Shown: positions 33,280-46,685, counted from the first letter of the stretch. The stretch is DNA of 64,000 nucleotides from Branchiostoma floridae (GCF_000003815.2 NC_049992.1:13711014-13775013); one strand, 5' to 3'. The notes: generated from the sequence alone by a model not told the origin. A program made the numbers and translations.

Positions 33280-35693
33280 ATGGAGGAGTCTTACAGCTGC
33301 CCAGACTGTGCCTTCACTGCCAACAGGGACCTTGTACTGCAGGTGCTCAGGCACTTCTTCAACTGTACATCCTTCAGGTGCATCCAGGATATCAGCTGTG
33401 GCCACAACCTGGGACTGTCCACACCCAGGCCTCAAACACAGCAGGGAAACAGCAATTGTAGTCAGAAGAACAGCTGCTATGCTGACAAGTCAACTAAGGA
33501 AAGGAGAGATTCACCTGTTCAGTCAGCATTTGCCACAGCTAACGTTCCTTTAGAAAATACTGACAGCCTCTACAGTCCACATAGCACTAGAAGTAGTACA
33601 GCTACCAATGGTTTCATCTTTCAGTCAGACAATAGCAATAGGTCTAATGGTACCGGTAGCAAGGAAGTTTCTTCCATGGACTTATCAGAACATGATTCTG
33701 AGGAAATTGTAGATGAGCAGTGTAACACAGATAGCACAGAAAACATGCAATTACACACCGGTAGAAACTTGACGCTGAACATTCCAGACAGACAGGCTGC
33801 ACCTTGTAGGATTGAAAGTTACTTCTCTGTCAAGCCTCATAAAAGTGGCCTTCCTGTAGCTTGCCAATCAAGTGAAAATGTTATGCAAGAAAAAACTGAC
33901 AGTGGGTCAGGAGCAGTGTCGGCACAGAACTTGAGAATGGCCACTTTTCATGACTCAGTTGCTACAGACACAGCTAGAAGTGACACACTGATGCAAGTGC
34001 AAGTTAAAGTAGAGCCAAGTACTGAGGAGTATGGGCACTGCAGCACAGGGGCACAGGGAGAGAGCTCGACAGAGGGACTATACAAACAGAGCTCCCACCT
34101 GACAGTGGGCCCTGCCATTCCATCTGTTGTGGGTAACTGGGACAGTATTCAGCAGATGCGTAGGGACCCAGCTAACGCAGGTGCTCCAACATCTGCAAGT
34201 GAAGGCGTGTCGGCTAACTCTCAGGAACTACACAGTGGTCAACAAGTGAGTATGTTTGATTCAAAATTGGGGCGTACACACTTACTTTTTGTCATACCTG
34301 TGACGCGAAAACGTTCGATACGGGTGTTCCAGACTGGCTGATAACTTTCCGTATGGCCTGGGCTTATCACACGGGCTCCATTCGAATAAATCGAACTGTT
34401 TTGAGTGGGCCGAGTACGGCGCCATCGAAAGTTCGAATACCTGATTCGGGCGTTGGAACATTACTGTTGCAATGCTTTTTTTTCGAGGGCAACAAATTTG
34501 TTCAACTTCTGGCGCATTTCGCATCAAAACAGTGGTTTTCTCAGGTGGGTATGACATAATCGGTCCCAGCCCTCCCGCGGGTCGGGCTGGTACCTCGGGT
34601 GATACAGAATACACCGTGTTCACTGTTGTATTGTATATGTCTAAATCTAGTGTCTGACTGTGAATGGACATTTTTTATTCCTTTGTCAATATCAATATTA
34701 ACATACAAACAATTTTAAAAATCATTACTAATAACAAGATTATCTAAATCTAAATTGAAATTCACTTTTGCCTTTTAAGATGTTGAATACTGTAAATCTC
34801 TGAACTCTGACCTTTGCAGTGGTTTTATTTTCAGTTACCCACCATAAATTTATGACACTGCAAAAATGTCTCCCTTGTATAACTACTGTACTACAGCATT
34901 GCATTAATGATGAATTTTCCTTCCTACCGTAAAATGAAATAGGTTCACAGCACAGTTTCTGTCAATTCGTTTACTCCTTTAGTAAGTGTTTAGCTTGAGG
35001 ACTTCTGATTTTGTACTCATAATTCAAATATGATAATGGCTGAGAGTTGATGGACAGAAATAGCTATGAATTGTTTTTGGTGAATCATTTTTGGAGCTTG
35101 ACTATTATTTATTTATCTTATTTATCAAGGTTCTCCAATGCCATGGAAAGTATGGCCGAACAGGTGTTTCTTGTTGAATACACCTTTTTAAGGCCGCCAT
35201 ATCGAAATCATAACTTTGATATTCACTTTCTTCACAAATGCAGTGTACAACTGGAGCACAGCCAATGAGGTGTCCCATATGCTGCCATACCTATAAGGGA
35301 AAGAGAGCCCTTGCCACACATTGTAAAGTTCAGCACCCCCATCAACCCTGCTGTACCACATGTTGGACAATCTACAACTCCATGGAAGACCTTCGTGCAC
35401 ACCAGAGGTCTCTACACCACACAGAGGAAACTTTCCAGTGTAGGGTTTGTCACAAGACGTTTGGATACAAGAGGAACCTCTTAGTTCACATGAAAGAGCA
35501 ACATCTTGAGACGGGGCAGGAGTTTCCTTGTATGGAATGTCAGAAGATGTACAGGACTAAGAGAGCACTGAAGGAACACATCAGGACACATAGAAACCAC
35601 AGAAAGTACACCTGTGATGTGTGTGGAAAGTGTTTTACAACTATGCCAGGGCTGCAGGACCATTACGTACACATTCACCAGACTTACTACTAG
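33280..35693 (+). CDS. C2H2 zinc-finger protein
   Basis: Two exons, 33280-34245 and 35244-35693, joined in phase 0, encode 471 aa. The start has a strong context (A at -3, G at +4). The N-terminus carries a C2HC-type finger (C7, C10, H25, C29). A long Ser/Thr/Asn-rich linker with no recognised domain follows, and it contains the SUMO-type motif VKVE at residues 242-245. Exon 2 encodes five consecutive C2H2 fingers, from CPICCHTYKGKRALATHCKV (residue 332) to CDVCGKCFTTMPGLQDHYVH near the C-terminus. The third to fifth have the aromatic and leucine core of classical fingers. It is likely a nuclear DNA-binding protein. Specific orthology is not recognised. Reading past the exon 1 donor gives a stop at 34341 and a false 353-aa product. 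Confidence 0.85.
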
Positions 35694-37227
35694 CTTTTAC
35701 GCTTACCTATAGTGAGTTTTTATTTAACAAATTAAATTTAGCCTGTGTTTACACAAGCTCTCGCTGGCTGGAGTTAATTACCCCCTCCTAGGGTGGCGGC
35801 AATTGTAGGGCCGGCCGCTAGGGGCGTGATTTTAGTCAGGCTAATATGTAATTTTTCATACCTTAAACTTTTTCAGCTCAAGCAGATGAAAATTAAAAGG
35901 CATATCGTAATTAGTGTATTCTGTGTTTCATTGCACTATGATCACTACATCAATGTCTATCATCAAGTTAAAGCTATATTATGTGCTCCAAGTTACATAG
36001 ATTGTATTGGTTGTTCTGTAGGTTAAGAGTTTGAAAAAGTAGATACTCTGTCCTATCTTGTAGATAATGTTGGAATATATCTAAATACGTCAGCACTAAA
36101 CACTCAGTAAAGATCGTGTGCTCATGTCTGTCCTTGTGTATGGGGTAAATTTCGGACCATGATTGAATTGCTCGTCACAGTATATGTTAAAGCGACACCT
36201 GGCGGTCTTTGTGTGTGGCTCAAACGTTTCGTACCATGGTGGAATATAAGGCATGGAAACTGAGGTCAATTGGAAATAAATGAATATTCAGTTATCAAAA
36301 TATGATTGGTTTCACTCTAATGTTTTCTATACACTGCTAATTGATTCTCAATAAAAATGAAATTGTATTATCAAAGCTATTTTTCTAGGCCTTAACTGTC
36401 CTACGTCAGATGAGTGACAAACAAAAACAAAATAGCAACTTGACCTGGCCAAGCCCTATAACCTCCTTGACCTGACGGACGGATGCACGCAGGCATGGGT
36501 CTTAGCTCGCGACATCCTATGATAAACATTGAGAGTATTGGGAGCTGACAAGTCGGTTCTGTCGGAGTGAAATGTTGATCCAGAAATTGATAAACGATTT
36601 GATGATAATGCTATGTTGACAGTACACGGACACCTGAGTGATTTCTCAGGTGTGGTAATTAACAACTCTGGACCATGTGGATGATGTGACTGTATCTGGC
36701 TCAAGCCCCTCCACAAAGAACGTCATACCTTCGTGAAGTCGTGAACATCCAGTTTTTGTGACGTCGGTCTTCACAAATAAGGTACGTGTTGACTTACCTC
36801 AATGTTTCAACACAATATGGGACCGTATATAATCGTAGAGGGAACCTAATCATCTACCAGGCCAAGTAAATGACAAAAATGCCGTGTCCTTAGTCTTCCC
36901 CTGCACTTTGCCTGCCCCTGACCAATTTCCTTTGTCCGTCATTTTGCTTTGTAACGTTATATGATATCGGTGGGGTAAAAACGTTTGGTATTCACCGAAG
37001 TAAGGACAAAACGTAACTAAGTTTGATGTACTTAGTGCATTTTGCTGATTGGCGGTCAAGTTTAAAACTTCTATCGGTGATAATAGTTAATTTGAATATG
37101 AGTATCCTTGACTGATATGATCTGTCACCTGTGTGTAATGCGATGTATTGAGTTGAAATATATGATCCCTGATAAAAGAATGAAATTTGATAATTATGAA
37201 CCATAAATTTTCCTTTTTACAGAGACC
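35694..37227. other. Intergenic region, 3' UTR of zinc-finger gene and upstream of GASK1-like gene
   Basis: AATAAA hexamers at 36275 and 36350 could end the zinc-finger transcript. No supported exon elsewhere. A T-rich acceptor-like stretch just before 37228 suggests a spliced 5' UTR. Confidence 0.4.
36350..36355 (+). terminator. Candidate polyadenylation signal AATAAA
   Basis: About 650 bp past the zinc-finger stop codon; a second hexamer lies at 36275. Confidence 0.35.
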
Positions 37228-40200
37228 ATGCCTCGACTGTCGACTGTGGTGAACCGGATGAAGTGGTGCATACTGGGAGCGTGTCTGACGTTACTCGCCT
37301 GCCATATCCTGTTTGTAGTGATGGACAGGTTGGCGTGGAACCACCCAGGCTCCAGACTCGTGTTCATACGGGGAGGGGCTCATGATGTTACCAGGTGTAG
37401 AAGATCCAAAACATTTAACAGGTGAACTAACGTCAAAATCCTAAAAATGTTAAATTCGCTTTTCACCGTTTTTCAAAGCATCGAGCTTGTTCTTTTGTCT
37501 CACTAGGCCAAGCAGGTTTACGGTTGTCAGTAGTACGTGAAAGTCGAATACTTGATAAACATCATATCATTAAATTATCAGGTCTAGACACGAACTGTTT
37601 ACAAGTTAGGGGCCTTCACATTTGACTTCACTCATGCGCAGTTTGCACCGTGAACCAATTCGTATTGTGCAACGTTTAGTACCAATACAAAAAAATTCAA
37701 CAGATTTTATCCCATTTCTTTATCCAAAGGTGTTTTAGAATTTACAGCTTCAGATTTTAGACTGACACAGATATTGTTCCTCAGTCATGTATAATGGTAA
37801 TGTTGAAATTATTTGATATGTATAACGCTATCAAACTACCATAATATTTCTACTGTAATATATTTATTATGTATCATATAGCCTAGAAACTCTAGCTGAA
37901 ACAAAATGGCGGCTGATGAATATCCGGGACATCAAGTCAGCTACGATCAACACAGCCGTCGAGGACCCGGATGTAAAACCTATCGGTTGTGGTGTCTCCT
38001 TCTCTGCAGACATTGAGCAGGTAAGGCACTTGACATGGTGGCAAAAGCAGCGATGAGTAATGTAGGTCGATTGGTCTCTGCAATCCTATTTACATATGAA
38101 CTTTTTAGCCTTTTTCGATTGTTACCTGTTTGTTTGTTTGTTTGTTTTTCTCACTAAGACTGAGACTATCTCGAATTCCCCTGGAACTGATGACCGCTTT
38201 TTAAAAAATCTATTGGTAAAAATATCTACATTTCTTATCTTTTGCAGGTGACAAGGATGGGTGACTGTGTGACTTCTAGAGTCTCAGTCAAGTCTGTCTT
38301 CAGCAACCTCTCTCACTATCAGGTGAGTTATATAACGTTACAGATGAATAACACTTCCATAATGCCATCATACACTGTAGTATGTCAGCAGGCACAATGT
38401 ACACAGCAAAGCGCAAAACAGTAGTACTATTATATCAGCATCAGTCTGTTTTGTACAATATCTGCAACATCTGCATGCTCCTTACACCATTACAGGGAGA
38501 GAGCCATCTGCGGGAGATCAAAACACACTACCTGGACCGCGTCCTGGATACCGGTCTGACCGTCCCATCGTCCCTCGTGGTGCTGCCCTTCTCCAGTCTG
38601 ACCGGCAAACACGCCCAAGACATCAAACAGGCTGTAGACTGCGACATCAGCGACAAGACACTCTTCAAGAAAGGAGTGACGGTGTACGTGGCGAGCTGGG
38701 TACCCAACCTGGGCGCCTTCCCCAAGATGACACCGAGTTTGGCTGATAGAATCCACCCTGACAACTTCTTCACATACGTGACGTTTCTCTACATCGCCAA
38801 CTGTATGAAGTCGGGACATTCCCACTTCGCCACCTCGGACATCCTTCACTACGTTATGATTGATAACGACCGTTGTCTGCTACCAGAGAAGGTTTCAACC
38901 ATCGAGATGCCGCTTCACTATAGGAAACGCCTTACCAAGATCAACAGCATCTTATTCCGTGATGGACATGTTTGCAGTGTCCCGCCCTACCTGATTAGTC
39001 ACATGCAGACGGCCAACTCGCCATCATCGTTGACTCCTAGCATTGGGAGTCAATTTAGGAAAATGGTGGCTGTGAATGTGATCTCAAGTCTTGTCCTGCA
39101 AGAGGACCCAGAGATCTACGAAGAAACAGACGGTAGAGTAGCGACACTGGTAGCGGAGTATAATTACCGTTGTAACGCCCGAGACGTCTCTAACTACGAC
39201 GGCCAAGTGTCCAAGTCTTTCAGAGAGTCTAGAATCGTTGATTATGACTTTATTGATGAGAAACAAGAACGCATCGCAGTGGAACTAGAAGGAGGTTTGA
39301 CGGGCGTCGCGACTGTTGTCCGTCCCAGTGTCGGAACAACAATCCCACAGCCGGCCCTCGCCAAACTATTTGCCTACTATGTAGATCGCCTGACTGGTAT
39401 CAACAGGATGCCAACAGTCGTGTACAGATTATTACATCTCGACATACCCGAACTAGAAAACACTCACAATTTGACAGAAAACAAGACCCAGGGCATGACT
39501 GACGATTTCATGTGGAAATCGCACGGGCGCCAATTTGGAAATGGGGGTGCAACACATCCCAAACAAGTATCGCCCAACCTGGGTTCAAAGAAACTGAATG
39601 TGGTGTTGGTCGGAAAAATGAAAGACTTTCACGGCAACGTTTCTATCCATCATGAAGGCAACTTGAGAGATTTTTTCCGCCATGAAGCAAGTTTCGAACA
39701 TCTGGAGAAGATGAACTATTCCCGGCAGACCTTGTTGGACATGGCCGACATCTTTCTCTTGGACTTCCTGGTACATCGTCCTGACCGGAAAATCTTTGGT
39801 GGGTCACTAAGAGCGAATTACGTAGAGAGCATTATTTCCGTAGATAGACAAAAGTTCGTGGTTGTAACACTGAACCTTACAAATCCCCCACAAACTTTCT
39901 AACCAACAGTTACAGTAGCAAATAGTAGTAAAAGTCATTTTTAACTTTAAACAGAAACGCAACTGTATTCTGACAAATGTCTAGAATATGTCCTCGCATG
40001 TGATAACACAAGCAAAACCATCTTTATTATGTCAATTATGTCTTATCAAGGAAAACTGCTTCTTCCTTCTGTAGTCAAGTCTGAACTCCGTCTGGTGTCG
40101 ACTGGAGAAGCCGAGGCCTGGTGGACTCACACGAACCAGTCCGTCTGTTCCGCCATCTTGAGATGTCCACCTGTGCTGTACAACACTGTCTGGAGCCACC

Positions 40201-40457
40201 GCCATTACCGGTGCAACCAAACATGTGGGGATGGCGTCAGCACCTACCTTAGCAACTGTCGCTTTCGGGCAAGCACCGTACAACGGATAAGAAACATACA
40301 GAAGGAGGGATCAACCCTGGAAGACATGGTACAGATGATGATTAAGAACGAGAAGGGTCTTCCAAGTATCCTTAAAGGACTTGGCGCAAGAGTGAAATAC
40401 TTGATGAGTTATGTGGACATGTGCGAACGGGAATACGGAAGAGATATTCTCCTGTAG
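37228..40457 (+). CDS. Type II membrane Golgi kinase-like protein (GASK1/FAM198-FJX1 family)
   Basis: Five exons: 37228-37421, 37882-38020, 38248-38322, 38496-39798 and 40075-40457. Phases close (2, 0, 0, 1) and give 697 aa. Residues 12-33 form a signal anchor after a short cytosolic tail, as in Golgi-resident enzymes. The large exon carries VDRLTGINRMPTVVYR and, further on, a helix ending FLLDFLVHRPDRK; the last exon has CRFRASTVQRI and GARVKYLMSYVDMC. These match, in order, the blocks that define the FAM198/GASK1 and four-jointed secretory-pathway kinase-like proteins. Vertebrate members are about 440-575 aa, so the stem is longer here. I do not see the usual Asp-Asn-x-Gly motif after the HRPDR loop, so catalysis is doubtful. 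Reading through the exon 4 donor stops at 39902. Confidence 0.78.
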
Positions 40458-41094
40458 TGAAAAACTCACAGAGGCAGGAAAAATAATTCTTATGGGTCCT
40501 TTGACGGAAAGACGTTAAGCCTATAAATGTGCCCCAAATGTTCATGATGGTGAAAGGGAAGGGGACAAGGACAAAGTTCGAAAATAAGTTTAAGAAAACT
40601 GTCAATTTACTTAAAGGAATTCAAAAGGCGAGAACCACGAGAGATATTCAGAATAATATGTCGTTTGAAATTTTATTTATTGATGTAAAAAATGCGGACA
40701 ATTATTATGAACTTAACGCCTTGGATACTCTTTATGGAGACTGAAACATTCGTGGTTACTCGAACTTAACATGCAGCTGTTTTTAAAGATGAGAAAATGT
40801 TGACATCAAAGAATTAAAAGGAATTTTGTCTAAATGAAGTTTTGAAGAAAAAAGGGACTTACCGTACAGCAAAAAAGACAAAACTAATGTGTGCTATATA
40901 TGCTAACTTATGGAAACGGTATCCTCAACGAAAATTATTGTGAAATCCATCTAAATTTGAATATCAAAATATGTAAGATGATAAGTCATCCCGATGAATG
41001 AGATGCTGTCTTATACGCACATATGCACTTCATATCGATGACGGCACGTACGAAGGAAACCATCGTTTATGAGATTATGAAGTTTCTGATACTA

Positions 41095-41100
41095 AATAAA
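41095..41100 (+). terminator. Candidate polyadenylation signal AATAAA
   Basis: A canonical hexamer about 640 bp past the GASK1-like stop codon. Confidence 0.4.
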
Positions 41101-42054
41101 TGATTATATATGTCTAGTGTGAAATGTGTGGCTTGAAGATATGAAGAATAGTTGATTCATGATACTTGAAAAAAAATTATGCAGCTATGCCGTGTCGTTC
41201 ATAGAGCGTGTTCTTAAGCTAAACGTATATCAGGACATACGCACAGATAAGGCGTTCAACTTAATTGCACTATGCACGCAAGAGTGAGTTGGAATCTTCA
41301 TACAAGTCGGAATATTCAAAGTGAAACTTACCCATAGAATAGCTGAGAAGCCGTGTACCATCTCCTGTACGCTATTTTATGATCTTGCTAATTTCTGTAT
41401 CGACACCACATTATTTTGACAAAGTCAATGTCAGAATTGATACCACGGAATTTACATCCACCTTAGAAGGTCCCTAGCCAATCGGTTAGCCGGATCGAGG
41501 TTTGGGAACACTATTGGTATGGAACAGGTCAACCAAACAAAGGTTGCTTAAAGTACAATTAGGCAAACCAAATTAAGTCATTTTTGCTGCACACTGTGTA
41601 ATGTTAACCAGAAAAGTTTGGTATATCTTAAGTTATATCCTAAAGTCGAGTCACTTGTAACGAGTGAATTGCATATGCATGAGAGTCCATCAGGGGGCGT
41701 TCTTAAAGTTGTCAAACTATCTTTCGCATGAGTCCCCGTGGATAGATTTTTGAGCACGTCTCGCACAATCAACTTCGCCAGCTCGCTTCTACATTTTGTT
41801 ATCATCAATTCTGCACTCCCTGTGCGAGAGATTTGACAATTGACCACCCACCCCAAATAATCTGCTCCAGTAAATTGCAATAAAAGGCTGTAAATTATTA
41901 AATGGGAGGGAATCTCCGATAGCCACAGTAGTAACAACGTGCTCACTCTAGTGTGCTATCACCGGCCCAGGATCGCAAACACCCCATCTCGCCAGAACAT
42001 AGCAGCACAGAGATATCAAAGTAATTACTGGCACCTGTTGTCAGCACTCGCCAA

Positions 42055-42226
42055 GTCGGTTTGAACATTTTCTTGAATATTGACATTTTCTAATGACGGG
42101 AAGGGAAAATGTCTGTAGGTATGCATTTTGCGTCAGCAATATCGTCAAATCAGTTTGAACATTTTCTTGAAGTATGACTTTTTCAAATGACAGGGAGGGA
42201 AGCTTTCTGTAGGTATGCATTCTGCT
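42055..42226 (+). repeat. Tandem duplication, unit ~95 bp
   Basis: GTTTGAACATTTTCTTGAA, TGAC-TTTTC-AATGAC and CTGTAGGTATGCATT recur in order at 42055-42140 and 42149-42226. Confidence 0.8.
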
Positions 42227-43181
42227 TATCATTAAAATCCACCAGGTGGAAAGTATAGGACTCTACTAGTTTGGGAAACTGCCCATAAAGTGGTGACTGA
42301 GTCCGCCCAACCTAAACAATTTTAGAATTATGATAAGAAAGAGGCAGCATCGTTTGCAATCAGACATGCCTTGGACCACAGTTATTTGTCTATCTTGCCC
42401 AATAGCCACACCACGATTTCAATCACAATCTAAAGCCTTTTCCGTCATTGGCATTTCCAAAAGGTAATATGATAAGGGATCACGAGAAAAATCTTTCCTT
42501 CATCTTTTTATCAAAGGTGTCAGCCGACTTGCTCAGTGACACGTAAATGGCCATTATCCTGCGAAGTGTCCATACCGTTATTACAATAGCGTGGGGTATG
42601 AAATGTGATGGATTGGAAGGAACAAAGGAGGCTTCATCAGAATATTTGTCACGTACCTCACATCAGAGAATGATCCGGGCCCACACGGAAACCCATCTAC
42701 TGACACGAGGTTAATGTCCGCTTCAAAATCATCCCAAATAGTCACGGGCAAGAAAATCACTACCGGTCCTATCTATTTTCTTCCGATAGCGAACTTGTAA
42801 CAACTGTAGGATCTCTGAGTCCAACTTTTATGCATCATTACATACCATTTGAGATGTGGTGAATCCAAACGTAGTAATTTGTCATTTCACCACAAGGAAT
42901 GAAATATAGGTCCCGTCGTACTGTTGCCTGAGATAAGTAGTACATTATTCGCAGGTCTATTTCTTTCGAATGATGAAAGAGTTATACATCGAGGGCTTGT
43001 ATATGAAAAATTACAAAGGTCTCTAAAATAAAGTTTGTTGTTGAAAGCTTCTGCCAGAGGCAAAAAGGCCATTGAACCACAGGCCACTATGTATCTGTAT
43101 GTACATGAAGCTTGAGTGGCGTCACCACTATTAGGTCAAAGAGGTCAGGGGATCCATTTGTGCTATCGATGAATCCCCCTT

Positions 43182-43305
<124 letters not shown>

Positions 43306-45061
43306 TGTCACCTGTCACGCCCCTCATACTTCGGTCACTTTCGCACATACAGCGTACTAGGTGGGAGGTGGACGCGGTCTGTGCACACACACTACCATCA
43401 CGTACACGTAGTGACCACTACCAGGCTGAGCTATCATGTGCTCACACCGTGACAGTCAAGGTTGTGTCTGAACTGACACTTAAACATTAATGCGACGTAA
43501 TTTCGGACACAAGAGCAACGGGTTTTACGGTTCAGCAATCTGTATGCAATGACTATTTCAACATCATTGTAAAATTGGATTGTCGGGAACAAAGTAATGG
43601 TCTTAGCTTTCAATGTATATACATGTAAGCACTTAGATCGACGTAATGGTATTGGAAGTGAAATTTTTCATGCAGGGCTCCATTTGTTTTCGGAAGGGCA
43701 CGACTTTCATCCCGGGGTGAGACTAGGTCGGCTTCTACATAATCTGCTACTTCTAGCCACTTTACTGACCTGATCTTTTGCCGGGAAATTTACATCCATG
43801 AGGGAAACTGTCCCCCGGGCTCAGACGATGAGTCGTTTCTGTGAAAGAAAAGTGCCATTACGTGAGAGCTAGCTGTCGGGCACGCAGCAAAAACGCCTAC
43901 GTGTGTAGACCTACAGCGTGCTTGGGAAGCCTGGTCTCCATCATACCATTACAGCGGGACGGACGTGACTTGAAGCCGAGCCAACGTTATCTGTATGATC
44001 GTTGGGAAGGAAAGAAACCGTGTTGGTGGGATCTTAACTACGATAACATCTGATTATGTACAAATCCGGAAGGGAGAAAGGGAGCTCACAGACTTAAACA
44101 GCGGTAAATAACCCGAGAACAGCATTAGAATATGTATTCTAAAAGAAAAGTAAAACTAAAAGTTTTTTTCTGCTAGAAATAAAAGACGGTTAAACTTAAA
44201 CAGCATTGTTGGGTGGGTACATGCCCCACATTACCTGTTAGAACAGCTACGGACATTGCTTTATTTTTTCTTTCTTTGGTGAATATGCGTCAAACTGAGT
44301 GGTGACGGCTAAGGGCACAGTTGGTATCGACTTTGTGACCGGCTGAGTCAACGTCTGGAACAATTGCTCGCAGCATATTGTATTGACGGTCGTGTATCAG
44401 ACGCGGAGACATCAACACGGGAATATTCGGCCCATCCGTCTGCATAGTTACGGCGAGATGAGTAGCTGGGTCCCTACGTATATCGACTTTTACAAAAGCA
44501 ATTATCTGAATAACCCCTGTTTGGTAGGGCGTTATGAAACAGTGTTTTCAGGATGGGGATTGCTTGCGTGGTAATGAGTTTTAGATGGCATAAAAATTGG
44601 GTCATGTACGACAAGCAATATAACGAGTGCTTGGCTACGTGCTCGTGACGGCTACCATCATGCCTGCCAAGTGCTCCAATAGCACTCCAAATAAGTGCTA
44701 CATGTGTGGGTAACAGTAATACAGTACTAGCTATAGCAATACTAAAGTAGGTGATATAGGTGTAGCTTCAAAGAATGTCTGTATGATAATCATGTGAAGT
44801 AATCTTCTCGGGCTCACCGGAAGTAAATGAATGACTACCCCCCGGTGAAATTGTCTGGACCGAGTAATAGCTCTGGTACAGGAGTGAACAAAGGTCAGTG
44901 ACCCTTGCCCCCATAAAGCCGAAATGGGACTTGCATCATTTCAGGTGCCGAGTGCCCTCCCGTGGCCTTTTACAACTCCTGGGAGTCAAGAGATTTGGAC
45001 CATTCTTTTTCCGGGCATGCGGTGTTTGGTGGGATAACGCGGAAGTAAGCTACACGGTCAA

Positions 45062-45520
45062 TCACTCTACCTTCTGAACTCTCGGAGGAACCATCTCCAG
45101 GAAGTCATACATAGGGCGGCGAGATGTAGGGGTAGTCTGGAGGGAAGGCTTAACAATCGTGCGGGGCAGATAAGAAGACTTCATTCGTGGCTGACTATCG
45201 GGGGAGATCGCGTGGAGTACGCTGCGGGTGGTGGGCAGGGGGATCATCGCGCCAAATGAATTGCTGGTGGAAGAAGAATCTAGCCCATTTTCCAACCAAG
45301 TGAACAGAGGTGCCTGTGTGTAAAAAGTAATGTTGTCGGAGGTGAACAGGGGTCAGTTTGTAAATGACGCACCTGGAAATGCTGGCCGGAAACCAATGTA
45401 ACACCAGCCGATAATTCAGAACCAAGGACTTGGGATGGAACATACTGCGCTTACGTGCCAAAACGTTCTGGCGAGAAGCAGAGATGTGGCACGCTGTCGA
45501 CTCGGTGAGATGACAAACAA
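45062..45520 (-). CDS. Possible last two exons of a minus-strand gene
   Basis: Exons 45520-45455 (acceptor ttctgtttcag, donor GTAAGC) and 45313-45062 (acceptor tttacacacag) both fit phase 0 and give 105 residues to a stop. The product reads LFVISPSRQRATSLLLARTF and continues into a Ser/Thr/Pro-rich tail ending PPRVQKVE. No upstream exon was found and no family is recognised. Such a tail would suit the cytosolic end of a membrane receptor, but nothing proves that. Confidence 0.27.
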
Positions 45521-45797
45521 CTGAAACAGAAGAATCCTTATGGCATGACCTTTGCCTGGATTGCGCCAGACGTGACACAGGTGGACGTCTTCATGCAATC
45601 AGACGAGAACTGGTTGTGAGTCTTCCCAGTCTCCCGGCATCAGGTGGCTGATGAGCCCGTTACAGCGGATTACTTTCATACCAACAACCCGTCGGCTTTT
45701 TTCCCCGAAACAGGGGTGTTTACGTTCTATCGAATGAGATCGTTCGGCAAGGTTTTGGCTCGATACGCACAGAAGATCTGAACGGAGACCGAACAAG

Positions 45798-46685
45798 ATG
45801 AACGAGATGAACTCGTGCGCACTTCTTGCGCTAATGCCGGCGTTTTCTACCATCTTTGCTCTGGGTGAGTAAATCATCTTTTCAAAAACAGCAAATGGCT
45901 GTCTTTGTAGATTTCCTGATGTCGATGATAGCACAATATCAAACGACGCATATTTTATTAGTCTTACCTCTGTCCTACATTATAGAAAGGTTCTACCAAA
46001 AGAAGCCAAACACGTGAACAGATAATGACGCAAAATAAGCGCTTTTATGGTCCGAAGAGCCAGATAATCTTCACCCTAGGGTATCTTAGGACATGTTACA
46101 GAAATAATTGAATACAGCAGACAATTTAACACCGTAATTCACCACGCTCATGAGTGTGAACCTCTGGCACCCAGGAATATGTAAGAACACCTGGACGTGA
46201 CACAGAGGATAACGTTCAGATCCGTCATGCAGGATTGTAAAGGTTGTGATCCCAAGTCTCTTGGGTCTATCTAAAACGTATTTTATTATCGTGACCGGAA
46301 CCCTGAAGGTGAAGATGCACTCACTAATACCCATTTGCCGTCCCCCTGAGACGGATGATTCTGTTACCGTCAGCACATTTTCCTCGCCATCTGGCTAAAC
46401 TAGGACTAAAGAAAAACATTACAATGCATCTGTGCAAAACATGTGTTTTTCGTTAACGATTCTCCTGTGCGCTTCATTTCCTTTCCGTGGATTAAAGTAT
46501 GTGAAGACGTCTATGGTGAAATGTATGAGGCGTCTCATAAGTCGTTCAGCTATTACCACTTAAGTTGCGGAGGTGATCATTTCTTCAATCAGTGTGGAAA
46601 CGAATTGAACGTGTTATCCACAAAAGGAATAACGAACATAGGGACCGTTTCCTTTATTTGCATGTCTCACTGTGATCCATTTTAA
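45798..46685 (+). CDS. Possible small secreted cysteine-containing protein
   Basis: Exons 45798-45864 and 46498-46685 agree in phase 1 and give 84 aa. The first exon encodes a signal-peptide-like start (MNEMNSCALLALMPAFSTIF) with A at -3 and a strong GTGAGT donor. The second encodes a compact segment with five cysteines (VCEDVYG, LSCGG, NQCGN, FICMSHCDPF) and a stop. The acceptor is attaaag with a C/T-rich stretch upstream, which is weak. An extra exon between the two is possible. No family is recognised. Confidence 0.4.

Noticed and set aside
34246-34341. Extension of the zinc-finger first exon to a stop
   Set aside because: The GTGAGT donor at 34246 joins in phase to the five-finger exon.
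34290-34556. TGTCATACC and GGTATGACA as ends of a 267-bp element in the zinc-finger intron
   Set aside because: Only nine paired bases, no second copy seen in the window, and no target duplication.
38382-38495. Open frame upstream of the large GASK1-like exon
   Set aside because: It is intronic: a strong acceptor at 38495 and a phase-0 donor at 38323 remove it.
39799-39902. Continuation of the large GASK1-like exon to a stop
   Set aside because: An in-phase donor at 39799 and an acceptor at 40074 join to a C-terminal block typical of the family; the read-through tail has no family resemblance.
40529-40744. 71-codon open frame downstream of the GASK1-like gene
   Set aside because: Falls in the likely 3' UTR, starts without support and shows no domain.
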